From Primulina eburnea (Eukaryota > Streptophyta > Magnoliopsida > Lamiales > Gesneriaceae), in the NCBI RefSeq assembly GCF_022965805.1, contig NC_133105.1:4588001-4652000 (forward strand): DNA of 64,000 nt. The letters are read 5' to 3'. A program made the translations under genes and the position numbers. Of the stretch, positions 51,204 to 62,700 are shown in pieces. Position 1 is the stretch's first letter, and each line of letters starts with the position of its first letter. The notes beneath the pieces were generated by a model, which saw nothing but the letters and a program-made list of their open reading frames with translations, was not told the origin of the DNA and did no database searches.

Positions 51204-51232
51204 CTACTTTCTTCCTCTGTTAAGCCTCTGCA
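51141..51232. repeat. Perfect 46-bp tandem duplication across the mS37 stop codon
   Basis: The unit running AATACCAAAGCCCAGTTCCT to AAGCCTCTGC is present twice in direct succession (51141-51186 and 51187-51232) without differences. On the minus strand it holds the last nine codons and stop of the mS37 gene, so the 3' UTR carries a second copy of them. Confidence 0.9.
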
Positions 51233-51582
51233 AGTGATAGTTGATGCTACCCCAAGGCTTTCTTTTATTAGCAGTCTGCAGAAAGGGGATAGAAATGGTA
51301 AGTCACTAGCACGAAGCCCCGACATGAAGATAATTTTACTGGAGCACGAAACCAAATTCTCTACGAAAATTGCCAAGGGGAAGTTGAATAAAATGTTCAC
51401 ATTGCACTTACCTGAGCATCCATGCAAGCACTCAAAAGTGACTTCTGCCGAGTACATTTTTCATCGTTGCCTTGGCTTAGAGCCAAACAACTAAGAAATG
51501 AAACCATTTCTCTCATACAAGGTTTTTGAAGATTGCCGAACTTTTTTGGATTAATATACAACGTACCAGCTTTCCTGCCCAT
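51204..51582 (-). CDS. Mitochondrial small-subunit ribosomal protein mS37 (MRP10/CHCHD1-like)
   Basis: Exon 1 is 51582-51412 and exon 2 is 51275-51204, joined in phase 0 (MDAQ then TANKRKPWGS), 80 residues. Twin CX9C helical hairpin: Cys22-Cys32 and Cys43-Cys53 (CMREMVSFLSC and CTRQKSLLSAC), the signature for import and oxidation by the MIA40 pathway in the intermembrane space. The flanks MGRKAGTLYINPKKFG and GSINYHLQRLNRGRK match plant MRP10/mS37. It is expected in the mitoribosome small subunit. The stop is TAG in the second copy of a 46-bp tandem duplication. A CT-mixed 5' leader with a CACAAG|GTGAGA donor near 52333 indicates a leader intron. Confidence 0.9.
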
Positions 51583-51666
51583 TCTACCCTAATCGATGCC
51601 AAAAAGATTTAAACACAAGCAGTGTTATGGAAAAAAAGAAAAAACAAACCCATTGGACATGGACTG

Positions 51667-51955
51667 GTAATACTTGTGCTTCACCCAAGTATTGGAGAAC
51701 GGTGCACATTTTCATCTCACGATCAAGTAATACTTGTGCTTCACCCAACCCAAAGTAGACCATTTCCAATCTTCTACTATAGTTGTGTTACATCTCAACT
51801 AAATAAACATATACCCACAATCAAATGAACTGTATTAGACAAACACGTACCACAATCTTCACCCAACCCAAACATCTCAACTAGACAAACATGTACCCAA
51901 CCCAAAGTAGACCATTTCCAGCCTTTTACTGATGCCGTCCAACAATCAAATGAAG
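51667..51955. repeat. Degenerate direct repeats in the mS37 leader intron
   Basis: GTAATACTTGTGCTTCACCC occurs at 51667 and 51727, and CCCAACCCAAAGTAGACCAT occurs at 51744 and again at about 51897, each with related flanks ending in CAATCAAATGAA. Local duplication, directly visible. Confidence 0.75.
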
Positions 51956-52334
51956 CCAAAGATTTGCACCAGTAGCGGACTTAATTTCTTATCATATCTA
52001 GAACTGTTTACTCAAGAGAAAATAACAATCCATGACCTCCACATCAAGATTTGAACATTATCATTAAAAAAAACATCGAGATTTAACCTTCGTGGCACAT
52101 TTGGCCCTCCTAATCATCTACAGAGTTGCAATCAGTTGGAAGAAGATTAGATTTTTTCAAAAAACGAACCTTCAAAGTAATCTTGTGCTGTGATCGCTCC
52201 CACCCATCAATAAAGAAGCATTGAAACAGCAGGAGATTAAAATTGAGAAATCAAAATATCATTGTAGCTCGAGCTCGTGAAATTTTGTTATCGTGACCTT
52301 GAAACAAACAAACGGTTGCAAATTCTCACCTTGT

Positions 52335-53723
52335 GGGGCTTCGAAATGGAGATCGACCTACTTGGCCGACAAGATATGAAAATAGCTGGTGAACGACGCC
52401 TGGAGCTCGACTCCGGGTCGATCGTTTTCTTATTATCTTGGGTCGGGTAAATTTGGGCCAGGCTGAATCCTCTTGGGCCAGAGGAACATAAAGATTGGTT
52501 ATTTTGGTTTTGATCCAGTTTTAGTTTGAAGTTGCAATCTGATTAATTTGATTTTTTCTTTTTAAAATTTAGTTTTATTTTCTCCTTTAAAGATCAGAAT
52601 ATAATTATACTATTGTACAAATTTATTTTTGAAGTTTTATTACCCAATTAATTACTCTCCAACGTACTCGTATTTCGTAAGCTAGTTTTGCATTTTTTTT
52701 AATATATATTTTTTTATAATATCCGTATTTATGTAAAATAATTAGATTTCAGATTATAATTTTTGAATAATTTTTTGTGTTGGCGAATTTTTTAATCAAA
52801 TTTATTATGTTTATGTTTCGTTTTTAAGGTAAAAGGATTTTTCATAAATGATTTTTTTAACAAATAAAATTTCCATGTTTATATTTTTATTGTTTTTAAT
52901 ATGGATGATGATTTTGTTTTTTATTAGAGAGGGAATTTTGGGGAAAAAAATCAATCTCTCAGTGTAACAGATATATAATAATAACTAGTAACCGTGGCAC
53001 ACGTGTTGTGTGTGTCCTGAATACATGTGATTAATATATTAAATATTCTGATACTACAACATATTGACATCACAACATAGAGATAAAAGTTTATTTTTCA
53101 CGGTGGCTAGTTTGGAGAAAAATAATATTATTTTTCATGTGAGCAATTTTTTATGACGATAAATATAATATTATTTGTTAAGAAAAAATAAAATATAAAA
53201 AATGAGAAAGAGTAAAATAGGAAAGAAAACTCCGAAGCTCGTATTATCACATTCACACTGCACCCATATACGGGTCAAAGACCGAGCCAATGACACGAAA
53301 ACACGCAATATTCCTACGGGCTCAGAAGTCGCATCTCTCGATACCGAAAGAATCGGCGCTTTCTAAACCCGCAAAGGAACCGCTGTTCGCCAACGCGACT
53401 CTGTCTGTGTCACTCGAAAAAAACCCGAAATACGTACCCAAAAACGGATCCACTAAAGCCAACTGACCCTCCCACTAAATTTAAATAAAAAAGCAGGCCC
53501 AAACATTTACCCCCAAAATCGACAAGAAACCCTAACCCTAGCCGCATCCTCCAACCAAAAGCACACTCAAAACAGACACGTGATAATCTTCTCCGCGACA
53601 CCCTTCTCTCTTCTGAATCTGCAGAAGGCGAATCGAATTAGGTTAGTTTTTGTTAAGGATTTGGGGAAATTTTTTAGGGTTTGGTTCGAGGAAAATGTAT
53701 TTCAGCGACGGTCGGAAGCGGCG
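52335..53723. promoter_or_regulatory. Divergent promoter region of mS37 and the PHD gene
   Basis: The mS37 leader ends around 52.42 kb; 52.5-53.2 kb is AT-rich. 53220-53723 is GC-richer and contains AAACCCTAACCCTA (53527-53540), a telo-box-like motif, then a leader into the PHD gene ATG at 53724. No coding segment or TATA box was assigned. Confidence 0.45.
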
Positions 53724-56700
53724 ATGGGCGAGATGACCGGTGGAGGCGGAGGCGGAGGCAGAGGTAGACGCCAGTGGCGTAGAAAAACGATGGCCGGTGG
53801 TAGGGGTACCACCGAGACCAAGATTGATATTAATACCAATCATAACAAGTGCCCTAATTCCAATTCCGAAATTACCGAAACGCCCCCGAGTTTTCCAAAT
53901 ATTACTGAACTGCCCCCGACGTTTACAGCTGAGCTTGATTTCTACACTCATGCTCGTAAAGCACTATCCTTTCGCCCTCCCTTCCTTTCAGACGAGTCAC
54001 AGACATCTACAGCTTCAGTTTCCGGTGCTAATGGTTTACCCAATGGACTGACACATTTGTTGAGTAGGCATTCCGATGGTCGTAAAAGGCACAAGAAGCC
54101 GCATTCTGGCGCGGATAAAAAGTCCTCAGCCCCCAGGCAGCCACGCGCAGGCATTCTTTGGACTGAGACTGATGAGTACTTTCGAGAATTGACGATTGAG
54201 GATATCGAAAGGCTGGAAGAGGTCTCAGTTGGGTTTTCATGGCAATGAAAAGTGTTTTATGATTCCATGTTTGGATAATGATGACAGTGTTCGTCGACGA
54301 TATGATGCATTAAATGAATTGCTTATGCGGTTCCGTGATAATGATGACTCGAGTATAGCTAATGCAAATGAATTGAATAGGAATGGGATGGTTAAGGAGA
54401 TGTTGGTGAAAGAAAAGAACGAGCAAGACTCCATGGATGTGGATGGCGACCAGGGATTAAATGGCAATCTACTAATCAATGATGAAAATAATGGAGAGAA
54501 GAGAGAAAACAATGAGAAAAAACTTTCTTCTTTTAGTGGTGTAGAATGGATTTTAGGATCAAGGAATAAAATTTATTTGGCATCAGAGCGTCCTTCTAAG
54601 AAAAGGAAATTGCTAGGGACAGATGCGGGCTTGGAGAAGCTCCTTGTGGCTCGTCCAATTGCAGAGTTAGATTATGTCTGTCATTATTGTAGTTATGGTG
54701 AAAATGGTGACCCCTTGAATTGCTTAATCAAGTGTAGTTCTTGTGGGATGGTGGTACATCAGAGGTGTTATGGGGTTCAAGAAGAGGTCAATAGTTCTTG
54801 GCTGTGTTCGTGGTGTAAATTTAAGGATACTCTGGGTTTAACTTCGGAGAGGCCATGTTTGCTTTGTCCAAAACAAGGTGGTGCCCTGAAGCCTGTGTGT
54901 AAAACAGGTTTTGGGAGTGAGGATGAGAGCTCCGAAGTTGAGTTTGCTCATCTGTTTTGCTGCCAGTGGATTCCTGAGGTCTATTTGGAGAACACTAGAT
55001 CAATGGAACCGATTATGAATTTGGATAAATTAAAGAACGTGAGAAGGAAGTCGGTTTGTACTTTGTGCAAGGTTAAATGTGGTGCCTGTGTCTGGTGCAG
55101 CAACGGTATGCTTTACTGATTTCTTATGTTACACCCTCCATTTTCTTGTTGGATGTCAGGACAGCAAATATTTGTGATGTGCTATGGCTTCTTAGTGCGT
55201 TCACATATTGGACAGTTGGACTGCTCCCTGTTTTGTCATTTGATTCTTGTTTTATGTTATTAGTTCACTACTTGATCTAATAGAGAAAGCTCTGCCACTT
55301 TCCGATCTAATATTTTGTACTGAGACTGATTGAAAATAATTAATAAAATAGAGATTGACATTCATTTTTCAAAAATTATATTTCTCCTCTATTTCCCTTA
55401 ATTTACTTTTCCTACAAGTAGCGCATGTTTCTTTTGGGGTAAGTGGCAGCCTTTACAGTAACTTTGAATACTTATTGCTTACTGACCTTGCAAATGATTT
55501 TCAATTGTTTGTGAAAGTAGCTTTTAGATGCAAAAGGCTTGGCCGTCTTGGATCCTATAATCGCTCTCCTCTAACCTGTTTTAACGTCAGGCCTGCTGAA
55601 ACAACTGGCCCACAGTTTTTTAAGTGTATGATACTAATGTTTCCGTAAATGGTGGGTTGCTAATAAAATTTGCATCACATCTTGCAAAAGTCTGTTGGCC
55701 GTCAAGGAAAATGCAAACAAAATATCTAAAACTAGAAGGATTTGGTACATCAGTTTTAATCATGCTGTGGTAATTGTCCGTGTGTAGCTGTTTCAATTTT
55801 AAAATGGTTCCGTGGTAAGATCCTTTAAATAGTCTACCCTTTTTCCCCATGTGAATGGGCTGGACACACAACATTTCTTTGTTATTTGGCTAAATAAAAA
55901 TTCGGAGTTATAAGAGTTTCCAGAAGCTGGCATGATCGACATAGATTGTTTGTTTCTAGAGATATTTCTGGTTTTAATCGTTCGAGAGAATAAAAAATTA
56001 CAGCAGTGTCTCCTCTCCTGAGAAAAAATTTAACCTATATGAAGGAAATTAAATTTAAATGCTTGGTGCATCATGATTCCACTGAAAAGCTTTGGCGGCT
56101 TCATTAGTTCATTTGTGTTTGAAGCTCGTGTGTGCAGTTTTTATCTGTTTGAATTTGTTAGGTAGGACATGACAATGATGATCTCCATATATCTATGCTA
56201 TATATTAAGCTAGAGCACCCAATAATAACTTTTTTTGGTGAAGCCTTTTTCAATATTCCGAAACTGCCCTTAGTTTACTTCTTTGTTCACACTTTTTTTT
56301 GTGCAAACTCTTTTCCAATTTTTTTCTTGCAACGATCCACAATTCATTCAACTCTTACAATTCATTTCATTTCTCATACAATATCATACAAAATAGAAAA
56401 ATTCCACCGAAGATCTCAAATTCACAATCGATTCTATTGTTCTACAAAACTCTATTGAATTTATTTTTATATTTTGTGGACACTCATGTGTGCTACGGTT
56501 ACTAGTTGATGTCATGCTTAATTATGGAATATGAAAAACTAAAATCAAATTGTAAATCACTTCTAATGGAATACTGAACCAAATGGGTGATAAAGGTTAT
56601 CTAACTCTGTTTTGAAAGAAGTCTCACAGTCTAACTCTAATGTTGGATTCTTTCACTGTATATCTTTCTTTACGATGATCATCATTTGGTTTGTTACTTT

Positions 56701-59700
56701 ACTTTGTATATTTAAAATTTTTGGAACCTGGACCATGTTGGCGGGCAGACAATTGATTTGATCTAGAACTTAAGGTCTACTCGAAGCATGTAACGAGTAA
56801 TTACTTGTATGGATGAATATTTTTTAAGATTAAGTGCAGAAGTGGAGATATTATATGTACATATCTGTAGCATAAGCCTTTCTTTTTCATATTTATAGAA
56901 TTTACTTAAAGTAGATTATGGATTAGTTTGTGTGGTTAAGGACTTAAGGTTCTTTTCAAATTTTGTATCTAAATTGTTTATACTGGTCGTGGAGGTCTTT
57001 TTTGTCTTTGAAGAACCCATTGCACCCCCTCCGTCTAAATTCAAATGAAGCTCTTGGATTTTGTTAAATCAAGGGTTTTTAAAAATTGTTCTTTGAAGGG
57101 GTTCTGCAGTATGTATACCCGAAGCTGTACTTCCGGGATGACATTCTACTGAACGGAAGTTAATTACCCGGTGGATTTTGTGGTTTGTTTGATATCATAT
57201 CGTGCTCTGTAGAAGCCGTGTTTCCATGCGAGTTTATTCGTTGAAGCCACATGTGCCTCTTCCTCCTCGTTTAAGAGTCGAAGTAATTGACTAGAATGAA
57301 ATAATTTAAGCTCCTTCTGTGATGATAGATATTGGTTCATTTAATTGCTTGCAATTAATTTGTTTGTCTGCTTGTTACTGACGAATTGTTCACTTGGTGT
57401 TTGTTAGGAGCTTGTACTTGCAATTAATTTGTTTGTCTGCTTGTTACTGACGAATTGTTCACTTGGTGTTTGTTAGGAGCTTGTAGAACCTCATTCCATC
57501 CAATCTGTGCCAGGGAGGCTACATATAGAATGGAGATATGGGGAAAACTTGGATGTGACGAGGTGTGTACTCTTGTTTTTTCAGTACTTTTGTTACTTTA
57601 ATCTGTAAAACTGTAAGTTAACTATTTTGGGATTATGATTCCTATTGTTTTGTGGTTGTGGTTTTGAAAACAGCTCATTTTTTTGTTGCTAAAGCTAGCT
57701 CATTTATAGACCTCATAACATTTGCAGTTTTCCGTCTTTTCCTCTCCCTTTGTTCATGTCTTCTGGTTTTCCAATGTCTTTTAGGTTGAATTGCGTGCAT
57801 ATTGCTCTAAACATTCGGAAGTTCAGCATGATAGTAGCAGTCAAAATGCTGAAGATGTTTCTTCTGCAGGTGATTCTGTTTCTCATGTTAGTAAGCAACG
57901 ACAGATGATTTCAACAGTAAATGAATCTCACAAGTTAAATATTACCCAAACAAATGATGATAAATTTTCTGTTGACACTGAAACAGCTGACAAGGATCTT
58001 AGTAAGCTGGATGATATTTTGATTGATAAAGAGGCTTTATTAGATAATAATGGACCAAGTTCTGGACCCCGTCATGTTGATAAGGAGGCGGTAGATAGGA
58101 ATGACAATGAAGATATTAATGCATATGGTGCTCTCAATTTCACTTTTATACTGAAAAAGGTATTGTGAAGTAATGTAGGATAGCAAAATAATTCTTGTTG
58201 TTTTCTTAATAAGCCAATCATATGTTTTATGCAGTTGATTGATATGCGTAAAGTTGATGCAAAAGATGTGGCCTTAGAGATTGGTGTTGCACCGGGTTAT
58301 TTGAACTCAATTTTAACTGTAATGTTCACATTTTCTTATTTTTCTTTTTTTTGTATTTTCTTTTTGCCGAGTGATTTGATTCAGTTGCAAGCTGAATATT
58401 GTAAATCCAGTATCGATAGAAAATTTATCTTTCTGGGTGATCAGTTGATGTATCTTTGATTCGATTTGCCTTTACATTTTTTTATCCTTTTTCATTTGCT
58501 TTTACTTGCTTTGCTTGTTTGCATTTTCTCATCTTGTTTTTCTTTGAGCAGGATAATCACATGGCTCCTGAATTACAATGCAAAATAGTTAAATGGATAA
58601 AAGACCATGCTCATATTGCTAGCTTACAGAAAACTTTGAAAGTGAAGATTAAACCGATAGTCGTACCCGATGCTGTTGTTGATGTAGCTGAAGGTGATAG
58701 TTCTGTTTCAGTTGAGAAATCTGATACTGCCGATACAGTTCCTGTTAAATCTGTTCCTCCCCGGAGAAGAACCAAAGGAAACATGAGGATTTCGGGAGAC
58801 GAAAAATCAAGTAGAGGTAAGGAGAAAGTTGATTTAACCACCGAGCAAGGTGGTGATATGTGCGTTCGTGGTGGAGAGGATTTAAATGGTCCACTTGGGA
58901 AGTTTTTACCTGGTGTAACCAAGGTATTGTTGATGGCCTTTGTGTTTTAAAGGTTTCAACTTTTGGTGATAGAGTCTTGGTGCGATTCTGCGTTGCCTTT
59001 GTTAACCAAGTTTTTGTGTTGCGTGTCACATTTGTTTTTTCCAATTTTTATGGTGGTTGCAAATTGGAAGTGTCTCGTGAAAGAACGTAAGATTGATGAG
59101 AATTAACCCATCTGTTTAAAAGTCCCGTTTATGGCATGCAAGAGATCCAGTTAGACATCGATCACCTTCTTGGTTTCCTTTTATTACCTTTTAGTGCTGT
59201 GGAATTCTTTTCGGTTGTCTCTGATTCGTGGTCAGAAGTCTGAGTTTTTTCAAGGTTAATACTGCATCCAATGTAATGAAGGATGTCATTGTGCTAATTT
59301 CATTAAATCTATTCATATTTTTACTAATGTGATTTTGAACCTCTGAAGTTTCATCATATGCTTTCTGTTATGCAGGTGGTGATTGATCCTGTGCTGCCCG
59401 AAGATAGTTCATTGAGCGAACCCTTGAAAATTGAAGGTATGCTACTTAATCCAGTGTGTGATGGTCGTGTTAGAAGATAGGGGGTTGATGTTACACATTT
59501 AAATTTAAACAGCTGTTGAAAGTGGTACTGATTTGAAATCTACTCTGATGAAACGTACTTCTCTGCTGCATTTAATTTGTAATTTGTGATACTTTTCTTA
59601 ATATGGTTACTGTATTTTATCAGAAGTGATAGATGTGCATAGTTGCAGTGAGTATGTCAAGTATCATCGCCATTAAACAACCACAAGTAAATTGACCCCA

Positions 59701-62700
59701 GCATTGTTGAAATATCATTTATGGCAACCTTCTCCAACTATTCCCGATTCTGTTTTATGGCAACCTGGTGCTGAATATTCAGACATTTCCTACCTCTTGT
59801 TTCCTTTATCAGTCTAAACAAGAATTGTATATTGAGCAAATTAAAACCCTTGGCAGCTGTGCTGTTTCTGTCAAATGAGGATTTTTTTCAAATAATAAAG
59901 TTTTATTTTATGAAGTCTTAATTTGGTGAAAGAGTCCTTTAAAAAAAGATTCAGCGAAAGAGGAGAGTAAATCAATTACTATTCTGATCTAAGCTCTTCA
60001 CAAGGAATTTTTTTTTCCTGTTGTATGTTTAATGCACCTGCTACTACTCTCTGGACCCGGATAACAGTGTATCCTCTTTTCCTCCTGTTTTATATTGATA
60101 CTGTCACAAATGTGGTTTGATTTATTCTTCCTCGTGAAAATGGTGAATAAATGGTACCTGGATGTTATTGAATTTTCTGTATCTACAATATATCTAAGTA
60201 TTTTATATTAATGTTCGGAATTTCTATTTTGTTGTTAAGAAGCTTATGTATTTCTATTTACAAAGGAGCCTTCAAGAATAACTTAGCAGAATAAAACAGA
60301 TGATCATTGAAGTTCATTCTCGTCCTTTCGTGCTATTTTTATGGTTTCTTTCTTAGCTAAATTATGAGTCCTTGAGTTTCTTTCGCGATGAATCCTTGAG
60401 TTTCTTACGCCAGATTTATCACTGTTGAATTTGTGTTTCAGCTTTGTTGGGACTGGTATATTAATATTTTATGATTTTCTCAGCGAGTTCTGTTTGTTGA
60501 GAACTCTTTCTTCCACTCTCTCAAATTGTTTGCCTACTTCTTACATACCTTGACTGTTTGCTATGACAGATGAGATGTCGAAGGATTTGTCCCAGTGTCA
60601 TGGTCTAGCTCGGGAGATTCAAAAATCAAAGCAGATGACTACTCACTCACTCTTGGTGACGTAAGCGTTGAATGGTTGAATGAACCATTTTTTATTGGAA
60701 TATGTCTACTGTGTGATTAGGTGTAGGTGTCTTAGGGCCTTAAATTTTATTTCCATTTTATTTTTCAGTTCTTTAAGATTATTTTGATAGTCTTGGACAT
60801 AATCTATCTTTGTTCTGTAGAAATGGGGAATTTGTGACCGGTTCATATGTGCATCCATTTATCTACAACAAATTGTTGCAGACAGAGAATGTCATGCTTG
60901 AGAAGACTCTGGATTACGAGTCTTCAGGTAAGATTTTGTCTGTTTTTCCTGTATTTATCCATGGGGCCAAATGGTTTCTCACTAAATCTGGCAGATTTGA
61001 CAGACCGAGAAGTTTCACAGTTCGAAGCATCTTCTAGTTCTGGCCACTGTTGTCATAATCATAGCTTGCGGGCAACTTCTGGCGGTGGGCTATCTGAATC
61101 TGACAGAGAAAGTCTTGACCAATTGATCAAGGCGAGAAATCTAAGTATGCTGAAATTGTCTCCTGAAGACGAAGTGGAAGGGGAACTTATTTATTATCAG
61201 CAAAAGCTCCTTAGCAACGTTGTTACAAAAAAACACCTATGTGGTCCGTGCTCTGTCACATTTTCTCACCTTTTTATTTGGAGACTTGTCGCTTTTCTTG
61301 TTACATGCTTATCAAGGATGTAACTGAATTTATTTCCCTGCTGTTCTGTGTCCAGATGATTTGGTGATGAAGGTTGTTAGGAGTCTTCCTCAGGAGCTTG
61401 ATGTTGTAAGAAATAAAAAATGGGATGCTGTGTTAATTTGCCAATATAATCATGAGCTTAGGGAAACAAAAAAGCAAGGCAGGAAAGAGCGTCGGCATAG
61501 GGAAGCTCAGGCTATATTGGCTGCTGCAACTGCTGCAGCTGCTGCTTCATCTAGAATTTCATCATTTAGGAAAGATACGCTCGAAGAATCTGCACACCAG
61601 GAGGTTATCCTTCTGCTTAAAATTTTTACTTGCGATTGTTGTTTTTCTGTATATAACATTTATTTTTATTTTCGTATTCAGGAACTTTTGAAAGTGAATG
61701 CCTTTGATTTAAGGCCTGAGGTTAACTCTCAATTGAATCCTCGAGTGAAAGAGACTCTTTCTATGTCTGCTGTTGCAAGAAGCTCACTAGATACAACATA
61801 TGATACTTTCAATTTAGCTTCAGATATTTCGAAAGAACTTCCCAGAACCTGTGATATATGTAGACGTTCTGAGACAATTTTGAACCCAATTTTAGTTTGT
61901 TCCAGATGCAAGGTATTTTCGTAGTTCTGTAATTTTTATTTGTGAAGTAGCATTCTTATTTAATGTTCCGAATAGTATTATCGTGTTAATCACCTTCCTT
62001 TGCCTCATAGGTTACAGTACATTTGGATTGCTATTGTAGCATCAAAAGCTCAACGGTGCCATGGCATTGTGAATTATGTGAAGAATTATTTTCTTCTCAA
62101 GGACCTGGAGCTTCGACAACATACTCATTGTTTGCGGAATGTGTTTTATGTGGTGGTACCGCCGGTGCTTTCAGGAAGTCAGAAGATGGTCAATGGGTAC
62201 ACGCCTTATGTGCTGAAGTAAATCTTTCTTTTTTCTGCCTAAAAAAATTATTTTACTTTCTTGGTTCTATTTTGCATTCTCCTCATAGTTTGTGCATTGT
62301 CATTTGTTATCAATGTAGTGGGTGTTGGAGGCAACTTACAAAAGAGGACAAGTCAATCCTATCCAGAGACTGGTAGGTGTATTTTGATTTTGGGTTTATT
62401 TCTTCTTTTGCTCCTTGACTGCATATGTGAAGTTTAATACGTGGTTATTTTTTCAGGAAACTCTCTGCAAGGGAGTTGATTCTTGCATTGTTTGCTCTCG
62501 AAAACAGGGTGTCTGCCTTAAGGTGAAGATATATACATATGTGGATTGTCACACATGTTCTTAACCTTGGTTTTCGTCAATGTCGTTATTTGTGTTTTTT
62601 TAATTATGTACAGTGTAGTTATGGTCACTGTCAGACCACATTTCATCCTACTTGTGCTAGAAGTTCTGCTTTCCACATGACGGTGCATACTGTTGGGGGC

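Noticed and set aside
56195..56505. Open frames within PHD intron 1
   Set aside because: Phe/Ser/Thr-rich AT-driven composition between matching splice sites of the gene; nothing protein-like.
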